From assembly GCA_016699575.1 (NCBI GenBank), contig CP064979.1:806001-870000 (forward strand): a stretch of DNA of 64,000 bases, read 5' to 3'. The stretch comes from Flavobacteriales bacterium. Lineage in GTDB: Bacteria > Bacteroidota > Bacteroidia > Flavobacteriales_F > PHOS-HE28. The notes beneath the pieces are model-generated. The model was not told the DNA's origin and ran no database searches. It worked only from the letters and a program-made list of their open reading frames with translations. A program made the translations under genes and the position numbers. Below, piece by piece: positions 56,502 to 64,000 of this stretch (positions are counted from its first letter, which is position 1; each line of letters opens with the position of its first letter).

Positions 56502-59500
56502 CTACATATTCCTCCTGTACTGCCCCCCAACCTCAAACATGGCAGCAGTCAACTGTCCAAGTGAACAGTACTTGGTCGCTTCCATCAAGACGGCGAACAT
56601 GTTCTCATTCTTGATCGCGGCCTCTTGGAGTTTCCGGAGTGCGGCTTTCCCTTCGGCTTCATAAGCGCTCTGCACATTCTCCACCGTCCGGATCTGTGCC
56701 TCTTTCTCCTCTTCCGTTGCCCGGATCACCTCTTTCGGGAGTATCGTCGGCGAGCCCTTCGAACTCAAGAACGTGTTCACCCCAATGATCGGGTATTCGC
56801 CCGTGTGCTTCAGCGTCTCGTAGTAGAGGCTTTCCTCCTGGATGCGGCTGCGCTGGTACATGGTCTCCATGGCGCCCAGCACGCCGCCGCGTTCGGTGAT
56901 GCGGTCGAACTCGGTGAGCACCGCCTCTTCCACCAGGTCGGTGAGCTCTTCGATGATGAAGGAGCCTTGCAACGGATTCTCGTTCTTGGCCAGGCCGAGC
57001 TCCTTGTTGATGATGAGCTGGATGGCCATGGCGCGGCGCACGCTCTCCTCGGTGGGCGTGGTGATGGCCTCGTCGTAGGCGTTCGTGTGCAGGCTGTTGC
57101 AGTTGTCGTAGATGGCGTACAGCGCCTGCAACGTGGTGCGGATGTCGTTGAAGTCGATCTCCTGCGCGTGGAGGCTGCGGCCGCTGGTCTGGATGTGGTA
57201 CTTGAGCATCTGGCTGCGCTCGTCGGCGCCGTAGCGGTGCTTGAGCGCTTTGGCCCAGAGGCGGCGCGCCACGCGGCCCATCACGGCGTACTCGGGGTCC
57301 ATGCCGTTGCTGAAGAAGAAGCTCAGGTTGGGCGCGAAGGCGTTGATGTCCATGCCCCGGCTGAGGTAGTACTCCACGTAGGTGAAGCCGTTGGCCAGGG
57401 TGAACGCGAGCTGCGAGATGGGGTTGGCGCCGGCCTCCGCGATGTGGTAGCCGCTGATGCTGACGCTGTAGAAGTTGCGGACCTTCTTGTCGATGAAGTA
57501 CTGCTGCACATCACCCATGAGGCGCAGCGCGAACTCGGTACTGAAGATGCAGGTGTTCTGCGCCTGGTCTTCCTTGAGGATGTCGGCCTGCACGGTGCCG
57601 CGCACTTGCGCGAGGGTGTCGGCTTTGATCTTGGCGTAGACCTCTTTCGGAAGGACTTGGTCACCGGTTATTCCGAGCAAGAGCAGACCCAGACCATCGT
57701 TGCCTTTCGGGACCTCACCGTGGTATTGCGGCCTCAGGCCACGGGCCACAGGCTTCGGGTTACCCGCTGACGAGCCCGTGGCCCGTGGCCCGTGGCCTGA
57801 GGCCCATCGCTCCTTGATCTTCTCTTCAACAACGGATTCGAGCTTGTTCTCCCGTATGTACTTCTCGCAGTTCTGGTCGATGGCGGCGTTCATGAAGAAG
57901 CCCAGCAGCATGGGCGCGGGACCGTTGATGGTCATGCTCACGCTGGTGTTGGGCGCGGTGAGGTCGAAGCCGCTGTAGAGCTTCTTGGCATCGTCGAGGC
58001 AGCAGATGCTCACGCCGCTGTTGCCCACCTTGCCGTAGATGTCAGGCCGACGACCGGGATCGTGACCGTAGAGCGTGACGCTGTCGAACGCGGTGCTGAG
58101 ACGCTTGGCGGGTAGACCTTGGCTCACGTAGTGGAAGCGCTTGTTGGTGCGCTCGGGTCCGCCTTCGCCGGCGAACATCCGCGCGGGGTCCTCGCCTTGA
58201 CGCTTGAAGGGATAGATGCCCGCGGTGTAGGGGAAGAAGCCGGGCGTATTCTCCTGCATGGCCCAGCGGACCTTGTCGCCCCAGCTGCGGAACTTCGGCA
58301 GTGCCACTTTCGGGATCTTCAGGTGACTGAGGCTCTCGGTGTGGTTGGGGACCTTGATATCCTTGCCACGCACGAGGTAGGTGTAGAACTCGCCGCTGTA
58401 CTTCTCCTCTTCGCTCTTCCAGTTCTGGAGCATGGACCAGAGGTGGGGGTCGAGGTCCTTACGTAGCTCTTCGAATTTGGCAACGAGTGCCTTTAGCTGT
58501 TGGCCATTGGCTATTGGCTGATCCGTGGTCGAACCGGGATCAGCCAATAGCCAAGAGCTAGCGGCCAACGGCGCATTCAACAGATCCGGTCCACCGAAGG
58601 TGATGACAGCGGAGTACAGACCATAGAGTTGATCCGCAATACCTGCCTGCTTCTGCACGTGGGCATCGTAGCGACGGTTGTTCTCCGAGATCTCGCTCAA
58701 GTAGCGGCTCTTCGCAGGCGGAATGATCCACACCTTCTCGCTCATCTCATCGTGCGCGTGAAAAGCGCTGTGGAAGTCGACGCCGGTCTTCTTCTTGATG
58801 GTCTCCATCAACCGCACGTACAGGTTGTTGGTGCCGGGATCGTTGAACTGGCTGGCGATGGTGCCCACCACGGGCAGCGTGTCATCGTCGGCGTCCCACA
58901 ACTGGTGGTTGCGCTTGTACTGCTTCTTCACATCGCGCACGGCATCGAGGGCGCCGCGCTTATCGAACTTGTTGATGGCCACCACGTCGGCGAAGTCGAG
59001 CATGTCGATCTTCTCCAGCTGCGTGGCCGCACCGAACTCCGGCGTCATGATGTAGAGCGAAACATCGCTGTGGTCGAGGATCTCCGTATCGCTCTGGCCG
59101 ATGCCGCTGGTCTCCAGGATGATCAGGTCGAAGCCCGCGGCCTTGAGGATCTCCACCGCTTCCTTCACGTGTTTGCTCAGCGCGAGGTTGCTCTGGCGCG
59201 TGGCCAGTGAACGCATGTAAACGCGCTCGCCGCGGATGCTGTTCATGCGGATGCGGTCGCCCAGCAGCGCGCCGCCGGTCTTGCGCTTGCTCGGGTCCAC
59301 GCTGATGACGCCGATGGTCTTCGTCGGCTGATCGAGGATGAAACGGCGGATCAGTTCATCCACCATGGAGGATTTGCCCGCACCGCCCGTGCCCGTGATG
59401 CCGAGGATCGGTGCCTTGTTCGCTTCGGCCTTCTTGTGGATCCCGTCGGCGATCTTGGCGAAGACCTCCGGATGGTTCTCGGCCGTGCTGATCAATTTGG

Positions 59501-60005
59501 CGATGGCCGGCCAGTCCTGCGGCGTCAGCTTCTTCGCCTCGCCGTTCACCTTGTCGCTGAGGTCGAAGTCGGCCTTCTCCAGCATGTCGTTGATCATGCC
59601 CTGCAGGCCCATCGCGCGACCGTCATCGGGATGGTAGAGCCGCGTGATGCCGTACGCGTGCAGCTCCTTGATCTCTTCCGGAAGGATCGTTCCACCGCCG
59701 CCGCCAAAGATCTTGATGTGCCCCGCCCCTTTCTCTTTCAGCAGGTCGTGCATGTACTTGAAGTACTCCGTGTGGCCGCCCTGGTAGCTGGTCATCGCGA
59801 TCGCGTGCGCATCCTCCTGGATGGCGGTGTTCACCACGTCCTCCACGCTGCGGTCGTGCCCCAGGTGGATCACCTCGGCGCCGGTGCTCTGGATGATCCG
59901 CCGCATGATGTTGATGGCGGCATCGTGGCCATCGAACAAACTTGCGGCTGTTACAACGCGGATCTTGTTCTTGGGGATGTAAGGAGGGGCTTGGACAAAG
60001 GACAT
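56502..60005 (-). CDS. icmF: Fused isobutyryl-CoA mutase IcmF (B12 domain, G-protein chaperone, mutase)
   Basis: 1167 residues, the full IcmF architecture. The cobalamin-binding domain (~15-145) has LFDGHDAAINIM. The MeaB/ArgK-like GTPase domain (~200-440) has GTGGAGKSS near 209, SVDPSKRKTGGALLGDR and NKFDKRG. The mutase TIM barrel (~560-1167) carries SISGYHIAEAGANPIS. It interconverts isobutyryl-CoA and n-butyryl-CoA using adenosylcobalamin, with the GTPase part servicing the cofactor. Two in-frame palindromic repeats are inserted in linker regions (residues ~479-502 and ~734-759). Five partial copies of this gene lie in the window. Confidence 0.93.
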   Translation of the reverse strand: MSFVQAPPYIPKNKIRVVTAASLFDGHDAAINIMRRIIQSTGAEVIHLGHDRSVEDVVNTAIQEDAHAIAMTSYQGGHTEYFKYMHDLLKEKGAGHIKIFGGGGGTILPEEIKELHAYGITRLYHPDDGRAMGLQGMINDMLEKADFDLSDKVNGEAKKLTPQDWPAIAKLISTAENHPEVFAKIADGIHKKAEANKAPILGITGTGGAGKSSMVDELIRRFILDQPTKTIGVISVDPSKRKTGGALLGDRIRMNSIRGERVYMRSLATRQSNLALSKHVKEAVEILKAAGFDLIILETSGIGQSDTEILDHSDVSLYIMTPEFGAATQLEKIDMLDFADVVAINKFDKRGALDAVRDVKKQYKRNHQLWDADDDTLPVVGTIASQFNDPGTNNLYVRLMETIKKKTGVDFHSAFHAHDEMSEKVWIIPPAKSRYLSEISENNRRYDAHVQKQAGIADQLYGLYSAVITFGGPDLLNAPLAASSWLLADPGSTTDQPIANGQQLKALVAKFEELRKDLDPHLWSMLQNWKSEEEKYSGEFYTYLVRGKDIKVPNHTESLSHLKIPKVALPKFRSWGDKVRWAMQENTPGFFPYTAGIYPFKRQGEDPARMFAGEGGPERTNKRFHYVSQGLPAKRLSTAFDSVTLYGHDPGRRPDIYGKVGNSGVSICCLDDAKKLYSGFDLTAPNTSVSMTINGPAPMLLGFFMNAAIDQNCEKYIRENKLESVVEEKIKERWASGHGPRATGSSAGNPKPVARGLRPQYHGEVPKGNDGLGLLLLGITGDQVLPKEVYAKIKADTLAQVRGTVQADILKEDQAQNTCIFSTEFALRLMGDVQQYFIDKKVRNFYSVSISGYHIAEAGANPISQLAFTLANGFTYVEYYLSRGMDINAFAPNLSFFFSNGMDPEYAVMGRVARRLWAKALKHRYGADERSQMLKYHIQTSGRSLHAQEIDFNDIRTTLQALYAIYDNCNSLHTNAYDEAITTPTEESVRRAMAIQLIINKELGLAKNENPLQGSFIIEELTDLVEEAVLTEFDRITERGGVLGAMETMYQRSRIQEESLYYETLKHTGEYPIIGVNTFLSSKGSPTILPKEVIRATEEEKEAQIRTVENVQSAYEAEGKAALRKLQEAAIKNENMFAVLMEATKYCSLGQLTAAMFEVGGQYRRNM
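57730..57804 (-). repeat. In-frame palindromic repeat inside icmF (75 bp)
   Basis: GGCCTCAGGCCACGGGCC (57730-57747) and its perfect complement (57787-57804) flank a 39-bp centre. The 75-bp length is exactly 25 codons, adding a Gly/Arg/Pro-rich loop (ASGHGPRATG...KPVARGLRPQ) at residues ~734-759 without breaking the frame. Confidence 0.75.
58499..58569 (-). repeat. Second in-frame palindromic repeat inside icmF
   Basis: TTGGCTATTGGCTGATCC (58507-58524) is the perfect complement of 58537-58554. Outer arms GTTGGCC (58499-58505) and GGCCAAC (58563-58569) extend the hairpin. It encodes LAASSWLLADPGSTTDQPIA at residues ~479-502, between the GTPase and mutase parts. Confidence 0.72.
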
Positions 60006-60070
60006 GAGGCGAAGGTATCGGGAGCAGGCTGAAATGATCGACCTTGGTTGTCGTTAACAGTCCTGTGAGA

Positions 60071-60262
60071 ATGCGCTGGCAACTTCTTCTTGTGTTCTTC
60101 TTGGCCCTCGGCTTCACCTTCATAGGCATCCTCATTGCCCTAGCCCTCAACATCGAGGAACCGCCGCATGACGGAGAGCTTCTTTCCATCGGCACCGTTG
60201 CCCTCGGAAATGCGCTATGGTTCGTTCCATGGACGATCATTCAACAGCGCCGGAAGGAGTGA
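60071..60262 (+). CDS. Short membrane protein of unknown function
   Basis: 63 residues from the ATG at 60071 with two hydrophobic segments (LLLVFFLALGFTFIGILIAL and IGTVALGNALWFVPW) and a basic end (QQRRKE). It lies between icmF and its 5' fragment and is followed 3 bp later by the next small gene. No family recognised. Confidence 0.6.
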   Translation: MRWQLLLVFFLALGFTFIGILIALALNIEEPPHDGELLSIGTVALGNALWFVPWTIIQQRRKE

Positions 60263-60265
60263 GGA

Positions 60266-60643
60266 TTGGTCCTCGCTGGAATGGTCCTTTTCGGCCTTTG
60301 TTGGCTTCCATTTCCATTCAACTATTTCTACCATCCTTCCTTCGACCAGGAGGAATGGAAGAATTCACTGGATCACAACTACATGTATGTGGACGAGCGC
60401 TATCCTGCCCACAAGGCAGGCAACATGGTCCCGGATATCATCGAAAGCGGCATCTGCTTGGGAAAGTCAAGGACTGAGGTCGAGGACCTACTTGGGAAGG
60501 ACCATTTCCACGAAGTTGGATTATGCGATAGCTGCTTCGCCTATTTCTACTCCGGCGGAGGACTATTCGATGGCTGCAATAAGCTCGCCTTTCGGTTCGA
60601 GCTCGGACGCTGTGCAGGAGTTTCGTATTGGGGGTGCGATTAG
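60266..60643 (+). CDS. Small membrane-anchored protein with BamE-like repeat
   Basis: 125 residues if TTG at 60266 is used (AAGGAG lies 6 bp upstream); ATG at 60281 is the alternative. An N-terminal hydrophobic segment (LFGLCWLPFPF) is followed by a region with GKSRTEVEDLLGKDHF, resembling the small SmpA/BamE-type beta fold, and Cys residues at LCDSC and GCNKL. Its stop falls at the junction with the icmF 5' fragment, so the natural C-terminus may be cut. Confidence 0.55.
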   Translation: MVLAGMVLFGLCWLPFPFNYFYHPSFDQEEWKNSLDHNYMYVDERYPAHKAGNMVPDIIESGICLGKSRTEVEDLLGKDHFHEVGLCDSCFAYFYSGGGLFDGCNKLAFRFELGRCAGVSYWGCD

Positions 60644-60786
60644 TGGATCACCTCGGCGCCGGTGCTCTGGATGATCCTGCGCATGATGTTGATGGCGGCA
60701 TCGTGGCCATCGAAGAGGGAGGCGGCGGTGACGACGCGGATCTTGTTCTTGGGTGCGTAGGGAGGGGCTTGGATGAACGTGGACAT
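60640..60786 (-). pseudogene. icmF 5'-end fragment R0
   Basis: From the ATG complementary to 60784-60786 the reverse strand reads MSTFIQAPPYAPKNKIRVVT and continues AASLFDGHDAAINIMRRIIQ to GAEVIH, where it meets a stop. It equals the first ~48 residues of the intact IcmF with a few substitutions. The rest of the gene is missing and is replaced by the two small plus-strand genes. Confidence 0.88.
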
Positions 60787-60826
60787 GGAGGCGAAGCTAC
60801 CGGTCGCCGTCCGAACCGCGTGGACC

Positions 60827-62095
60827 TTATGAGCGCTCTAGATCGAGTTCGATCGCCCGCTTGCGCAACAAGGCCGTTTCCGCTGGTGAGGCCGTCAGAT
60901 CCATGGCATGGTCATAGGCCACAAGCGCTTCATCCTTCCGCTCCAGCTCCCGTAATAGATCACCGCGCGCCGCATGGTAGAGGTGCCATTTCGCTAGCCC
61001 CTCCACGGCTTCCAGCGCCTTCAGCCCCGCGGCGGCACCCTGTGCCTTGCTCACCGCAATGGCCCGGTTGAAGCGCACGATGGCCGTCGGTGCCAAGGTG
61101 AGCAAGCGGTCGTAGAGGGCGACGATCGTGGACCAATCCGTCTCTTCGAAGGACGGCGCATGTGCATGGATGCCCGCGATGCCGGCTTCGAGCAGGTAGG
61201 CGCTTACGTCACCACCGCGCCCGGCTTCTTGCAGAAAACGTTCGGCCAGTAGGATGAGTCGGCGGTCCCAACGGCTGCGGTCCTGATCGGCGAGCAGGAT
61301 GATGGCACCATCGGCATCCAAGCGCGCCTCGCTGCGCGCCGCATGGAAGAGCATCAAGGCCAGCAACGCATGGGACTGGGACCCAGCGGTGAGCGGGTGG
61401 CGCACAAGCATGTCACCGAGGCGCAACGCTTCCTCGATAAGGTCCTCGCGGATCAGGTCCTTGTGATCGGTGCTGTTATAGCCTTCGTTGAAGAGCAGGT
61501 AGATGGTGGCGAGCACGGGCTGCAAGCGCAAGGGCAGTTCCTGCGTTGGCGGGAGTTCCACGCGACCGATGGCACGGAAGGCCTCGCGGGCCCGATATAG
61601 CCGCTTGTTGATCGTCTCCTCATTGGTGACGAAGGCACGCGCGATCTCCGCTACGCTGAAGCCGCACAGGGTCCGCAGTGCCAACGCCACCTGCTGCTCC
61701 TGCGGAATGGAGGGATGACAGCACGCGAAGAGCATCCGCAACTGGTCGTCCGCGATGGTCTCCTCACTGAACGCCTCGGCCACTGTAGCGCTGAGGGTCC
61801 ATTCGCTTCGCAGCAGCGCCGCGTTCTCCTTCAGCAATTCCACCCCGCGCGACTTCCGTCGCAATTGGTCGATCGCCAGGTTCTTCGCCACGCGATGCAA
61901 CCATGCCGCTGGGTTCTCCGGCACACCGTGGTAAGGCCAATCGCGCATGGCCTTCAACAGGGTTTCCTGCACCACGTCCTCCGCCAACTCCAGGTGTTGC
62001 GTGCCGAACAAGCGCGTGAGCGCGCCGACCATCCTTCCCGCCTCGTGGCGGAAAAGACGGTCGGTGAGTTCCTCTATTGTAGCGCTATCGCTCAA
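60827..62095 (-). CDS. ECF sigma factor of the DGPF-associated (ECF42) type
   Basis: 422 residues, much longer than ordinary ECF sigmas. Region 2 is at ~10-75 (FRHEAGRMVGALTRLFG...VVQETLLKAMRDWP), region 4 at ~120-185 (LRTLCGFSVAEIARAFVTNE...RLYRAREAF). A ~230-residue C-terminal TPR-like domain follows (LQPVLATIYLLFNEGYNST...HLYHAARGDLLRELERKDEAL), as in ECF42. The start is TTG (62093-62095), overlapping the stop of the DGPF gene as TTGA. It should redirect RNA polymerase to a small regulon that normally includes the DGPF gene. Confidence 0.9.
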   Translation of the reverse strand: MSDSATIEELTDRLFRHEAGRMVGALTRLFGTQHLELAEDVVQETLLKAMRDWPYHGVPENPAAWLHRVAKNLAIDQLRRKSRGVELLKENAALLRSEWTLSATVAEAFSEETIADDQLRMLFACCHPSIPQEQQVALALRTLCGFSVAEIARAFVTNEETINKRLYRAREAFRAIGRVELPPTQELPLRLQPVLATIYLLFNEGYNSTDHKDLIREDLIEEALRLGDMLVRHPLTAGSQSHALLALMLFHAARSEARLDADGAIILLADQDRSRWDRRLILLAERFLQEAGRGGDVSAYLLEAGIAGIHAHAPSFEETDWSTIVALYDRLLTLAPTAIVRFNRAIAVSKAQGAAAGLKALEAVEGLAKWHLYHAARGDLLRELERKDEALVAYDHAMDLTASPAETALLRKRAIELDLERS

Positions 62096-62442
62096 AAGTC
62101 CACATGCTGGATGGAGCGCACCTCCACCACACCATCATGCGTGTAGATCGGGCAGCCCTTGCTCATGGCCACGGCCTCGTCCAACGATGCCGCTTCCACG
62201 ATCACGTAGCCACCAACGACTTCTTTGCCTTCCATGAAGGGTCCGTCGGTCATTTTCATGGCTTTGCCGGAGATGGTCTTGCCACCCGGCTCCAGCGGAT
62301 CGCCACCGAGGTACTTGCCGGTCTTGGCCAGGTCCTGCATCCAGGTCTTCCAGGTCATCATGTACGCGCCGAAGCCCGCCGGATCGCTCATGGGATCGAT
62401 GCCGGGTTCGCCGCCGCGGAAAAGGAACATGTACTTGCTCAT
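62092..62442 (-). CDS. YCII-related DGPF-domain protein
   Basis: 116 residues from MSKYMFLFRGGEPG (ATG complementary to 62440-62442). The DGPF motif reads KMTDGPFMEGKEVVGGYVIVEAASLDEAV. A small dimeric ferredoxin-like fold is expected. Its stop overlaps the TTG start of the sigma gene (TTGA), so the two are co-translated, as usual for ECF42 loci. Its exact role is unknown; it is the standard partner or target of ECF42. Confidence 0.93.
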   Translation of the reverse strand: MSKYMFLFRGGEPGIDPMSDPAGFGAYMMTWKTWMQDLAKTGKYLGGDPLEPGGKTISGKAMKMTDGPFMEGKEVVGGYVIVEAASLDEAVAMSKGCPIYTHDGVVEVRSIQHVDF

Positions 62443-62624
62443 GGTCGTGTGTGTTGTGGGCCTCTGCCCGTTCGTGTTGGTTTTCACCCTCCTTGACGAA
62501 CGGGCCGGGAAGATCCGGACAAGTTGTGTGAAGATCGCCATGGTACAAGGCGTTGGATCCAGAACGCCTGCTCCCCTCCCAGCCTTCAACTGCGCACCTT
62601 ACATTGCCGACAGTTCAAGGCAGT

Positions 62625-63152
62625 ATGACCAGATCAGCGCATCTGCTCCGCATCCTCGAACTCGCCTTCCGCTGGCACGTGGCCCTTTCCATGTTCGTTT
62701 ACGGCATCGCCAAAACGGTGCAGTTCGATGCCACCGCCGGGAACGATGCGCCGGTGAACAGCCTGAGCGGCCAACAACTGATGTGGGCTTTCTACGGGTA
62801 CTCGCTCGGGTATGCCAAGTTCCTCGGCGTCGTGGAGATGCTTGGCGCCGGACTCCTGCTCTTCCGCCGGACCACCTTGCTCGGTTGTTTGGTGGTGACC
62901 ACCGTGCTCGTGAACGTGATCGTGCAGGACATCGTGTTCGGTGTCTTGGAAGGCGCTCTCCGGGCTGCGATCATCTACCAAGTGCTCACCGTGGTGATCC
63001 TGCTGCTCAATTGGCAGCGCGTGATGGCCGTGTGGCAGGCGTTCACCACCCCGGTGCGCAGCGCCTCCGCGCTACGCTGGTATTGGCTGGCACTTGGCGC
63101 GGCCGCTGTACTGGCGTGCACCTTGTTCCTTGAACACGCGATAACGCATTGA
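62625..63152 (+). CDS. DoxX-like integral membrane protein
   Basis: 175 residues from the ATG at 62625 with four to five hydrophobic segments: FRWHVALSMFVYGIAKTVQF, FLGVVEMLGAGLLLF, LLGCLVVTTVLVNVIV, IIYQVLTVVILLLNW and YWLALGAAAVLACTLFL. YSLGYAKFLGVVEMLGAGLL resembles DoxX-family helices. Divergent from the DGPF gene (182 bp). Function unknown. Confidence 0.72.
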   Translation: MTRSAHLLRILELAFRWHVALSMFVYGIAKTVQFDATAGNDAPVNSLSGQQLMWAFYGYSLGYAKFLGVVEMLGAGLLLFRRTTLLGCLVVTTVLVNVIVQDIVFGVLEGALRAAIIYQVLTVVILLLNWQRVMAVWQAFTTPVRSASALRWYWLALGAAAVLACTLFLEHAITH

Positions 63153-63304
63153 ATCCGTCGGGCCGTCGATGGCATGGTGAAGCCCCAACGCGGGGCCGCA
63201 ATACCGATGCATCAGCAGGCACAGCGGCCGAGGCATTTGGCAGTGCCGCGTCCGACCACCCTGCGCCACGTCAGCGGAACCGATAGATTGGCTGCTCCCT
63301 GCCG

Positions 63305-64000
63305 ATGCGCATCCTTCGAAAGCTCTCCGTTCTGTGTTGTTGTTGCCTTGCGCTCGTGGGGTGGTCGCAGTGCGCGAACAACAACGTGCTCACCGGTGCG
63401 GCGATCACACCCGCCTGCCCCGGCACCACCAACGTGCCATGCGTGCAAGGCGGCCAGTACGCGCTGGTGAACGTGGTGAGCGGCAATACCTACACGTTCA
63501 GCACCTGCGCGGCCACGTTCGATACGGAGATCACGCTCTACAACAACGCGGGCGGCGGTTCGCTGGGCTACAGCGACGACGCCTGTGGACTCCAATCGAC
63601 CGTGGTGTGGACGGCGACCTTCACCGGCCAACTACGCGTGCTGGTGGATGCCTTCCCGTGCCTGAACAACACCACTTGCGCCCCGCTCAGCATCACCTGC
63701 GCCGCACCGCCTGCAGGTGATTGCATCTACACCCTCACGCTCTACGACAGCTTCAGCGACGGCTGGGGAACGTCGTTCGTTGGTGTGAGCATCAATGGTG
63801 GCCCCTTCACCAACTACACTGTGCCGCCCGGCCTGCCCTCGGTCTCCTTCCAGATCGGTGTGTTCATCGGGAACATCGTTGTGCTGAACTACAACAACAC
63901 CGGTGCATTCCAGACCGACAACTCGTATGTGCTGCTGCTGAACGGTGCGGCCTTGTTCAATTCAGGTACGCCGCCAGCGCCGGGCCTTGTGTTCACGAGC
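63305..64000 (+). CDS. Secreted protein, N-terminal part (runs off the window)
   Basis: Starts at the ATG 63305 with a Cys-containing signal segment (RILRKLSVLCCCCLALVGWSQ). The first ~95 residues form a beta domain typical of Bacteroidota surface proteins (TYTFSTCAATFDTEITLYNN...GYSDDACGLQSTVVW). A second begins DCIYTLTLYDSFSDGWGTSF at ~140, a common repeat in T9SS cargo. At least 232 residues; the C-terminus is outside, so a sorting domain cannot be checked. The 152 bp before it contain no gene. Confidence 0.8.
   Translation, partial: MRILRKLSVLCCCCLALVGWSQCANNNVLTGAAITPACPGTTNVPCVQGGQYALVNVVSGNTYTFSTCAATFDTEITLYNNAGGGSLGYSDDACGLQSTVVWTATFTGQLRVLVDAFPCLNNTTCAPLSITCAAPPAGDCIYTLTLYDSFSDGWGTSFVGVSINGGPFTNYTVPPGLPSVSFQIGVFIGNIVVLNYNNTGAFQTDNSYVLLLNGAALFNSGTPPAPGLVFTS

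Noticed and set aside
1..64000. CRISPR arrays or transposase-bearing insertion sequences
   Set aside because: No regularly spaced direct repeats and no transposase-like protein were seen on either strand.

Overview
The window is high-G+C DNA from a member of the Bacteroidota, most likely a Flavobacteriia-like lineage (the rank below phylum is a guess). The evidence is several secreted proteins ending in type IX secretion (T9SS) type-A sorting domains, a TonB-dependent receptor paired with a DUF4249 lipoprotein, a single-chain E1 alpha/beta 2-oxoacid dehydrogenase, fused isobutyryl-CoA mutase IcmF, and promoters with a Bacteroidota-style NNNNTTTG -7 box. No T9SS machinery gene, phage or classical insertion sequence is visible.

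Layout. 0-9 kb is housekeeping: start of typA, a lipoprotein, tRNA-Arg(CCG), an S4 RNA-binding protein, a PDZ/T9SS protein, a holin-like membrane protein, an AIM24-family protein, the E1 fusion with an overlapping esterase, and a secreted thioredoxin-like protein. 9-18 kb holds an M1 aminopeptidase lipoprotein, a MazF/PemK-type toxin-antitoxin pair, a very large alpha-2-macroglobulin lipoprotein with an intact thioester motif, and tRNA-Pro(GGG). 18.4-23.4 kb and 42.1-48.1 kb hold two paralogous two-component modules with the same gene order: NarL-type regulator, small basic protein, secreted HExxH metalloprotease-like protein, TPR histidine kinase, then a separately promoted secreted protein. 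23.5-36.2 kb contains the TonB/DUF4249 pair, a subtilase, two S41 peptidases, a membrane protein, a T9SS protein and a lipoprotein. 36.2-42 kb is a defence island on the minus strand: m5C methyltransferase, BsuBI/PstI-family endonuclease, TIR-like (CAP12-type) protein and HNH nuclease in one tight operon, preceded by a 747-residue protein with a nuclease-like N-terminus and a PIN-like middle. 49.8-60.8 kb is built around icmF: one intact gene plus five partial copies (four 3' ends and one 5' end), with accessory genes between them. 60.8-64 kb has an ECF sigma factor with its DGPF partner, a DoxX-like membrane protein and the start of a secreted protein.

How the parts work together. The clearest new observation is regulatory. 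Five minus-strand promoters share an inverted repeat (ATACC...GGTAT) lying exactly 22 bp upstream of an NNNNTTTG box. They lie in front of both response-regulator operons, the secreted gene after each kinase, and the subtilase gene. This predicts two related, self-activating regulons controlling secreted or protease-like proteins. The second strong observation is that the 3' end of icmF is repeated in the same orientation at five places, each followed at once by different cargo, including the defence island. This suggests that icmF is a repeated gene-acquisition site.
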